Positions 4,260-8,653 of a stretch of DNA of 8,653 bases are shown here, piece after piece. The first letter of the stretch is position 1; each line of letters opens with the position of its first letter. The stretch is from a bacterium (GTDB taxonomy: Bacteria > Patescibacteriota > CPR2 > UBA1875 > JAJYID01): positions 1-8,653 of the forward strand of contig JAJYFH010000022.1 in assembly GCA_021791015.1 (NCBI GenBank), read 5' to 3'. A program made the position numbers and the translations under genes. Below the pieces are notes generated by a model, which was given only the letters and a program-made list of their open reading frames with translations, searched no databases and was not told where the DNA came from.

Positions 4260-5786
4260 CTAATTCCTAATTAACTTAGCAACTGCCTCCTTGAAAAGCT
4301 CTCCGCGCTCTTTGTAATTTTTAAATAGTCCGAATGAGGCGCATCCCGGAGATAACAGGACCACATCACCAGCTATTGCGATTTTGTTTATCCTCTCTAA
4401 CAGATCATTCATGTCTTTATATCCTTCTATAATGTCTGCTTGAGGGTTTGCCCGAAGAATCTTTTTCTTGATCTTGCCGGAAACGGCGCCTATTAAAAAT
4501 ACCGTTTTTGCCTTATTGGCGATAACCCGTCCCATTTCCTTATAATCTGCGCCTTTATCGCTCCCCCCGGCGATAAGGATAATGGGATTATCAAAGGATT
4601 TGAGAGCGGCGATGGTGGTTTCAGGGGTGGTGGCAAAAGAATCATTATAATACTTTACACCGCCTATTTCGGCCACAAACTCAAGCCTGTGCTCTAACCC
4701 TTGAAAATTTTTTACAATTTCCCGGATTGAATCTAAACCGGCACCTCCCAGATACGCAGCTGCAACCGCCGCGCAAACGTTTTCTAGGTTATGCCGGCCC
4801 CTGAGCTGCAACTCACTAAATGAGGCAATTTTTTCTTCGCTTTCTTCTGTACTTAAAATAATGTCGTCATTTTTGTTAACATAGCAGCCTCCACCAATAT
4901 TGTCATTCCTATCATTTTCGTCATTCCCGTAACCCCCTCTGTCATTCCCGCGCAGGCGGGAATCTATCCCTTTCTGGATTCCCGCCGGAGCTTTACCCTC
5001 GACCCGATCGGGGGCGGGAATGACGGGAGAAAGAGTTGAAACCCACCATATTTGCCCTTTTGTTAATTCCCTAAACGAGTTTGGAGTTTCGTAATCGATA
5101 TTTATAACAGCAAAGTCATCTTCTGTTTGATACTGAACAACCGACTTTTTAGCGTCGACATATTCTTCCCTGTTTGCGTGAACATCTATGTGGTCTTGGG
5201 TAATATTTAAAACAACTGCAATATTCGGACTTCTGTCCAAATCCATGAGCTGAAAGCTGGAAAATTCAAGCACTGCGATCGAGTCCTTTTGCAGCTTATC
5301 AACAAATGTAATGGGCGGAACTCCTATGTTTCCTCCCAAGAAAACATCCTTGCCGCTTGCCTTCAACGCTTCATAAATCAAGCTTGATGCCGTACCTTTT
5401 CCCTTCGTGCCGGTTATACCAATGGTTTTGCAAGGGCATATCTCCATGAAAAGCCGAGTTTGGCTCGTTACCTCGACGCCTCCCTTTTTCGCTTCAACTA
5501 GTTCCGGATTGAAGCAGGAAATTCCAGGAGACCTAAAGATCACATCATAATCTGTCACAGAGTCCAGGTAATTTTTACCCAAAATAAGCTTTGTGTTGTC
5601 ATTCCCGCGAAAGCGGGAATCCAGAGTTTTATTTGTATAGATTCCCGCCTGCGCGGGAATGACGGAGAAATTGGCATCAGCTATATCTGCCTGGATTCCA
5701 TGTTTTCTCAAATACTCAAAAGTGGTTCTGCCCTCCAGGCCGAATCCCGCTATTAATATTTTCTTGCCTTTATATCTCTTTAACAT
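4260..5786 (-). CDS. murD: UDP-N-acetylmuramoyl-L-alanine--D-glutamate ligase with two in-frame repeat insertions
   Basis: MurD adds D-glutamate to UDP-MurNAc-L-alanine in cytoplasmic peptidoglycan synthesis, using ATP. Domain 1 opens with ILIAGFGLEGRTT (10-22). The central ATPase has the P-loop GTKGKGT (126-132), LEFSSFQL (173-180, Mg ligand E174), NITQDHID (194-201) and AK at 212-213, where K213 matches the carbamylated lysine. RGRHNLEN (329-336) leads into domain 3, which has YYNDSFATTPE (379-389), AGGSDKGADY (406-415) and SPGCASFGLFKNYKERG (479-495). At 508 residues it is longer than the usual 450 or so. The excess is explained by palindromic-repeat peptides at 42-63 and about 255-300, both between conserved motifs and both frame-preserving, so the enzyme is probably functional. 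The ATG overlaps the NRAMP stop by one base (TAATG), with only a weak ribosome binding site, suggesting coupling. It is the last gene of its operon. Confidence 0.95.
   Translation of the reverse strand: MLKRYKGKKILIAGFGLEGRTTFEYLRKHGIQADIADANFSVIPAQAGIYTNKTLDSRFRGNDNTKLILGKNYLDSVTDYDVIFRSPGISCFNPELVEAKKGGVEVTSQTRLFMEICPCKTIGITGTKGKGTASSLIYEALKASGKDVFLGGNIGVPPITFVDKLQKDSIAVLEFSSFQLMDLDRSPNIAVVLNITQDHIDVHANREEYVDAKKSVVQYQTEDDFAVINIDYETPNSFRELTKGQIWWVSTLSPVIPAPDRVEGKAPAGIQKGIDSRLRGNDRGGYGNDENDRNDNIGGGCYVNKNDDIILSTEESEEKIASFSELQLRGRHNLENVCAAVAAAYLGGAGLDSIREIVKNFQGLEHRLEFVAEIGGVKYYNDSFATTPETTIAALKSFDNPIILIAGGSDKGADYKEMGRVIANKAKTVFLIGAVSGKIKKKILRANPQADIIEGYKDMNDLLERINKIAIAGDVVLLSPGCASFGLFKNYKERGELFKEAVAKLIRN
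4941..5024. repeat. Palindromic element inside murD, 84-base variant
   Basis: GTCATTCCCGCGCAGGCGGG at 4941-4960 opens the element and GGGCGGGAATGAC (5012-5024) closes it, with an inner GGATTCCCGCC (4977-4987). The ends match the elements at 906-973 and 5597-5664 but the middle differs (CTATCCCTTTCTGGATTCCCG, then a segment holding GACCCGATCGGGGGCGGG). Read on the coding strand it gives 28 residues (255-282) beginning VIPAPDRVEG and ending DSRLRGND. Its length is a multiple of three. The flank at 4901-4940 carries further degenerate TCATTCC-like ends. Confidence 0.85.
5597..5664. repeat. 68-base palindromic element inside murD (copy B)
   Basis: This copy differs from the intergenic element at 906-973 at only six of 68 positions by my alignment. 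It has the same arms, the same AT-rich spacer and the same orientation. In murD it encodes residues 42-63, beginning VIPAQAGI and ending LDSRFRGND. It adds 22 codons to a loop of domain 1 between DIADAN and TKLILGKNYL without a stop or frameshift. Confidence 0.92.
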
Positions 5787-7261
5787 TATTTTATCTCTAA
5801 AATGAACATGGCTATCAAAATGATCGAGCTAAGCCCCATGAAAACCATGGCCAGTGTTCCAAATATTTTAACCCAAGCGGGATTGGTATGCTGTCCCATA
5901 ATTTTTCGGTCATTGCCGATTCTAAAGATAAAGAAAAGCAAAATGGTAGCTATAATCCCGTTTATAACCGCTGCATAGTAAAGAGCGGCGATCGGATTTA
6001 TGCCAATAAAATTCATGCCAAGACCAATCAAAGTAGAAACTGCAATAACACCATAAAAGCCATACGCCTTTTTAAATTTCAAATTTAAACCCTCTTTCCA
6101 TTTCAAGACCTCAGAAATAGCATAAGCCGAAGCCCCTGCAAGAACAGGAATAGCAAGAAGACCGGTACCCAATATGCCCAAAGTAAATATTAAATAAGCA
6201 AAGTTGCCGGCTAGTGGTTTGAGAGCTGAAGCCGCTTGTTCGGCTGTCTCGATATTTGTTATGCCATTTTTAAAGAGTACATAAGCAGTAGTAATCACGA
6301 TAAAAAGGAAGGTGATATTAGCAATAGACATGCCGGAAACAGTATCTTTTCTCATCTCATGTATTTCTTCATTTATAACAGCAATATGATGGTCGGATAA
6401 AACTCCCTGATCCCGTTCTTCCTCCACCTCCTGATAACTCTGCCAGAAAAAAAGATATGGGGAAATAGTGGTACCAATAACTGCAATGTTTGCAGTCAAA
6501 AATGCTGTACTAAATTGAAATTTCGGCACAGCCAGAGACTGGATAACTGCCACCCAATCAGGCTTAATAATGATACCCGTAATTAAATATGCGGCCAGCG
6601 ATAAAACCAGCCACTTCAAAATTTTTGCATAACGGTGATATGAAACAAAAACCTCAAGACCGATTATTAAAAGAGTAAATAAAATAGCTGCAATATAGAA
6701 ATTTATGCCCAATATCATCCTGACTGAGGCCGCGATTGCCCCGATATCAGCCCCAATATTTATGGTATTTGCAATAATCAAGAGCACAATCAAAACAAAA
6801 ACCACTGGATTTGAAAATTTCTTCTTGAGCGCTCCTGCCAGTCCCTTTCCTGTCACGATTCCTATCCGAGCACAAGTTTCCTGAGCCGCCGTCATCATTG
6901 GAAGCAGATAAAGAGCCAACCAAGCAAGGCCAAGACCAAACTTAGCGCCAACGGTTGAATATGTACCAATACCCGAGGGATCATCATCAGCCGCTCCGGT
7001 TATAATCCCCGGCCCAATTCTTTTCAAAAAACTTTTTTTGTGGACTTCTCTTTCTTCTTTCGGTTTGGATAAAAATTGTTTTAAACCTTTTTCGGTGACA
7101 AATATGCGACCGTTTTTTATCTCTGATTCAAGCCCATGTTTAAGAATCAGATGGCCGACGTAACGGATTGGTACACCCAGTTCTTTTTCGGCCTGTCTTA
7201 AAGAATAAAGTTTAGGACTTTTACTATTTCTGAATTGTTTTTTCTTATTTAAAGTAGTCAT
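5786..7261 (-). CDS. NRAMP-family metal transporter with an N-terminal helix-turn-helix-like domain
   Basis: Residues 80-490 form an 11-helix NRAMP (SLC11)-type secondary transporter of divalent metals in the cytoplasmic membrane. The opening RIGPGIITGAADDDPSGIGT (81-100) aligns with the TM1 GPG...DPGN..T block and GTTISPYLFFWQ (263-274) with the TM6 block. The metal-site residues differ from the classical set: DPSG (94-97) in place of DPGN, and S267 where TM6 normally has the metal-binding Met. Similar replacements are known in NRAMP-related Mg transporters, so substrate preference for Mn or Fe should not be assumed. Residues 18-66 (LYSLRQAEKELGVPIRYVGH, then a basic wing and FVTEKGLKQFL) look like an excisionase/MerR-type HTH, unusual for a transporter. 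The ATG at 7261 overlaps the upstream TGA in an ATGA, supporting this start and so the fusion. Confidence 0.88.
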   Translation of the reverse strand: MTTLNKKKQFRNSKSPKLYSLRQAEKELGVPIRYVGHLILKHGLESEIKNGRIFVTEKGLKQFLSKPKEEREVHKKSFLKRIGPGIITGAADDDPSGIGTYSTVGAKFGLGLAWLALYLLPMMTAAQETCARIGIVTGKGLAGALKKKFSNPVVFVLIVLLIIANTINIGADIGAIAASVRMILGINFYIAAILFTLLIIGLEVFVSYHRYAKILKWLVLSLAAYLITGIIIKPDWVAVIQSLAVPKFQFSTAFLTANIAVIGTTISPYLFFWQSYQEVEEERDQGVLSDHHIAVINEEIHEMRKDTVSGMSIANITFLFIVITTAYVLFKNGITNIETAEQAASALKPLAGNFAYLIFTLGILGTGLLAIPVLAGASAYAISEVLKWKEGLNLKFKKAYGFYGVIAVSTLIGLGMNFIGINPIAALYYAAVINGIIATILLFFIFRIGNDRKIMGQHTNPAWVKIFGTLAMVFMGLSSIILIAMFILEIK

Positions 7262-8346
7262 GTTTGAGAAAAGTTAGCCTCATTCCCATTCGGAATAACT
7301 TCAATCCACGTTTGGCCAGCATCAAACTTCACCTCATTTCCACTTGAGTCTTTGAAAATCGTTTGGCTGGCCCTGTCTGCCTTCTCCCATGTACCCTCGA
7401 TTTGTTTGCCATCTATATAAAATAGCGCTCGGCCCGAACCAATTGTTCCGATATGAGTGGTAGCCTCGTTGTATCTGGTTAGCCCATATGAGAAGGTTGT
7501 AAACTCTACAACAACATTTTTGGGCGCTATCTGCTTGCCCGTCACCTTATCTTTAAATGGCACACCGGCCAGACTCCTCAACCATTCGTTTGAGCCTCTG
7601 TCATATGTATAAACCGGATCATACTCCGGACCGGAGAAATGAACCGTGAGAGTAGCTGATGCCGGTCTTTCGACAAGGGGTGCATCAGCCTTGAAATCTA
7701 GACCGTTAAAGTTGCTCGTTACCGGATAATGATGCGCAAGACCCGCAGCGCGAAGCTTGGCGGTAGTGGTATAAACATTATGAGGAGCATATCTGGAGTT
7801 GTCCCGCCAAAAGTATGTGGCATTGAAAAACTGATTGATATCCTGGATGTTGTAGGGACCGATTAAGTCAAGGGCGTCTACATTACCGCCGACATGAGCC
7901 AGAAGAGCATCATATTCGCTCGCCCAATCAAGAAAATAGGTGCGAACCGATCTGACGGGACCAATCTCTGAAGATTCGTTTTCCTGATAAAGAGCCAGAA
8001 ATCTGGTGATACCGCCTTCGGCAATTGTTTCATACACAATGCTTGCCTTGTCCAACCCCGACTGCGGCCTGGCATCAGGATGATTTTCGACAACAACTGC
8101 CAGTATTTTCTTTTCATTGACGGACGGGTCGACTTTGATGCCCTCAAGCTTTGAGGTCACCCTGGTATCTTTGGTGGTCGTAGTCGTCAAATGGATTATT
8201 TTTTGAACCGGCAATTCTTTAGGCGCGGTAACGGCAAGGTAGATTAAAACTCCGCCAACCACAATCAAAACGGAAGCCATCAAGAGAAAGTACTTGTTTT
8301 TAAAAAGTTTTTTTAAATAAGCTCCAAAATGTCTAAGCTTTGCCAT
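7258..8346 (-). CDS. DUF3048 domain-containing protein (YerB-like), membrane-anchored
   Basis: This 362-residue protein matches the DUF3048 family typified by Bacillus YerB, whose biochemical role is unclear. The family blocks are present: VVVENHPDARPQSGLDKASI (84-103), YETIAEGGITRFLALYQ (105-121), IGPVRSVRTYFLDWASEYDA (128-147), HVGGN (151-155) and FWRDNSRYAPHNVYT (179-193), followed by a DUF3048 C-terminal-type region with FTTFSYGLTRYN (282-293) and the end-proximal GQTWIEVIP (344-352). A basic N-terminus and one hydrophobic segment (about 19-40) anchor it in the membrane with the domain outside. There is no lipobox cysteine, so unlike YerB it is probably not a lipoprotein. A short Thr-rich linker (54-65) follows the anchor. 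It is the first gene of the operon with the NRAMP transporter (ATGA overlap) and murD. I see no Shine-Dalgarno before the ATG at 8346. Confidence 0.88.
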   Translation of the reverse strand: MAKLRHFGAYLKKLFKNKYFLLMASVLIVVGGVLIYLAVTAPKELPVQKIIHLTTTTTKDTRVTSKLEGIKVDPSVNEKKILAVVVENHPDARPQSGLDKASIVYETIAEGGITRFLALYQENESSEIGPVRSVRTYFLDWASEYDALLAHVGGNVDALDLIGPYNIQDINQFFNATYFWRDNSRYAPHNVYTTTAKLRAAGLAHHYPVTSNFNGLDFKADAPLVERPASATLTVHFSGPEYDPVYTYDRGSNEWLRSLAGVPFKDKVTGKQIAPKNVVVEFTTFSYGLTRYNEATTHIGTIGSGRALFYIDGKQIEGTWEKADRASQTIFKDSSGNEVKFDAGQTWIEVIPNGNEANFSQT

Positions 8347-8354
8347 GTAAGAAC

Positions 8355-8360
8355 ATTCTA
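8355..8360 (-). promoter_or_regulatory. Possible -10 element of the DUF3048-NRAMP-murD operon
   Basis: TAGAAT (8360-8355 on the minus strand) matches the -10 consensus at five of six positions. No good -35 is found at normal spacing, because that region is the terminator hairpin of the upstream gene. If used, transcription would begin about two bases before the ATG at 8346, giving a nearly leaderless mRNA, in line with the missing ribosome binding site. Confidence 0.3.
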
Positions 8361-8367
8361 CAATATA

Positions 8368-8393
8368 AAAAGACTTCCGAGAAGAAGTCTTTT
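8368..8393 (-). terminator. Intrinsic terminator of the bL25 gene
   Basis: AAAAGACTTC (8368-8377) pairs perfectly with GAAGTCTTTT (8384-8393) around loop CGAGAA. On the minus strand the stem ends in a T-run (TTTTT) followed by ATATTG. It lies 9 bases after the bL25 stop codon and separates that gene from the DUF3048 operon. A T-run also follows on the plus strand, so it may be bidirectional. Confidence 0.85.
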
Positions 8394-8401
8394 AAGAAAC
8401 T

Positions 8402-8653
8402 CTATTCGCTTTTTTGTTCTTGCTTATCTCCGGCTGGTTTTTCTTCACCTGTACCTTCACTTGTTTCTCCAGCCTCCTCACCGCCTTGTTCTGCCTCAGG
8501 CATTTCGCCTTCTAGAACCGGTTCCTCGAGCTCTGCCAGTTCCTCCTCGCTTCTTGGCGCTTCTACAAATGCCAGTGTTTCTTCCGGATCGTCCTTTACC
8601 TCAACCCCCGGAGGCAATTTAATGTCGCTGATATGCAGCACGGACTCAAAATC
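8402..8653 (-). CDS. 50S ribosomal protein L25 / general stress protein Ctc, C-terminal fragment (gene runs off the right edge)
   Basis: The visible 83 residues begin DFESVLHISDIKLPPGVEVK and continue DDPEETLAFVEAPR. This is the end of the C-terminal TL5/Ctc-type beta domain of bL25: a '...hisDiklP.Gve...dpee.va.v.aPR' pattern. The protein binds 5S rRNA in the large subunit. The GTG at 8641 that could be taken as a start is an internal valine codon, because the reading frame and the domain both continue to the window edge. After APR comes a tail of about 50 residues rich in Glu with Gly, Pro and Lys (SEEELAELEEPVLEGEMPEA, then more), which should be disordered. Acidic tails are common in long-form L25, though this one is fairly long. 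The N-terminal 5S-binding domain is outside the window. The gene ends at TAG (8404-8402), followed by a strong terminator. Confidence 0.85.
   Translation of the reverse strand, partial: DFESVLHISDIKLPPGVEVKDDPEETLAFVEAPRSEEELAELEEPVLEGEMPEAEQGGEEAGETSEGTGEEKPAGDKQEQKSE

Noticed and set aside
906..5664. CRISPR array from the recurring palindromes
   Set aside because: Copies are few, far apart and of variable length, lie partly in a coding gene, and have no regular spacers or cas genes.
4260..5786. murD as a pseudogene broken by repeats
   Set aside because: Both insertions are multiples of three, there is no internal stop, and all recognisable ligase motifs remain, including the P-loop, the AK motif and the C-terminal SPGCASF block.
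7258..7260. UGA recoding as in Gracilibacteria or Absconditabacteria
   Set aside because: TGA ends the DUF3048 gene at the expected family length and overlaps the next start as ATGA, and tryptophan is encoded by TGG.
8329..8622. Plus-strand open frame of 97 codons at the right end
   Set aside because: It is antisense to the bL25 tail; its Leu/Pro-rich translation is the mirror of Glu/Gly codons, and it crosses a terminator.
8402..8641. Small stand-alone acidic protein starting at GTG 8641
   Set aside because: The frame continues upstream to the window edge and the residues belong to a bL25 C-terminal domain, so this is a truncated larger gene.

Overview
The window looks like chromosomal DNA from a member of the Candidate Phyla Radiation (Patescibacteria); this is inferred from gene style, not proven. 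Pointers are the compact, overlapping gene clusters, the MurD ligase with a GTKGKGT P-loop, the short four-cysteine bL28, and AT-rich spacers carrying palindromic repeats of the 'ATTCCCGC...GCGGGAAT' type. TGA is used as an ordinary stop (DUF3048 gene), which argues against the UGA-recoding lineages. Nearly everything is on the minus strand; only rpmB is on the plus strand.

Layout, left to right. At the left edge are the first 35 codons of an RNase HI family gene, directly downstream of a tRNA-Pro(GGG) gene. A likely extended -10 promoter for the tRNA sits at the end of the next gene, a membrane-embedded M50 site-2 protease. A spacer with a 68-base palindromic element next to the protease start leads to rpmB, which has its own promoter and an intrinsic terminator overlapping its stop codon. 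A gene-free stretch of about 420 bases follows, with a hairpin element, possible RNA structure and a second type of palindromic repeat.

Next comes a tight minus-strand operon read from 4113 down to 1818: a winged-helix regulator with a degenerate nucleotidyltransferase-like domain, an AI-2E family permease and a metallo-beta-lactamase-fold hydrolase. The first two genes abut and the last two overlap. A second minus-strand operon (8346 down to 4260) encodes a membrane-anchored DUF3048/YerB-like protein, an NRAMP-family transporter with an N-terminal helix-turn-helix-like domain, and MurD; its genes overlap by 4 and 1 bases. At the right edge is the 3' end of a bL25 (Ctc-type) ribosomal protein gene with an acidic tail, followed by a clear terminator.

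The most striking observation is that murD carries two in-frame copies of palindromic repeats. Together with a degenerate flank they add about 65 residues at two loop positions while every recognisable ligase motif is kept. One insert is nearly the same element as the intergenic copy beside the protease gene and is read in the same phase. This resembles the behaviour of Rickettsia palindromic elements. The second point of interest is the NRAMP protein, which combines an HTH-like N-terminus with a non-canonical metal site (DPSG instead of DPGN, and ISP instead of the VMP-type motif).
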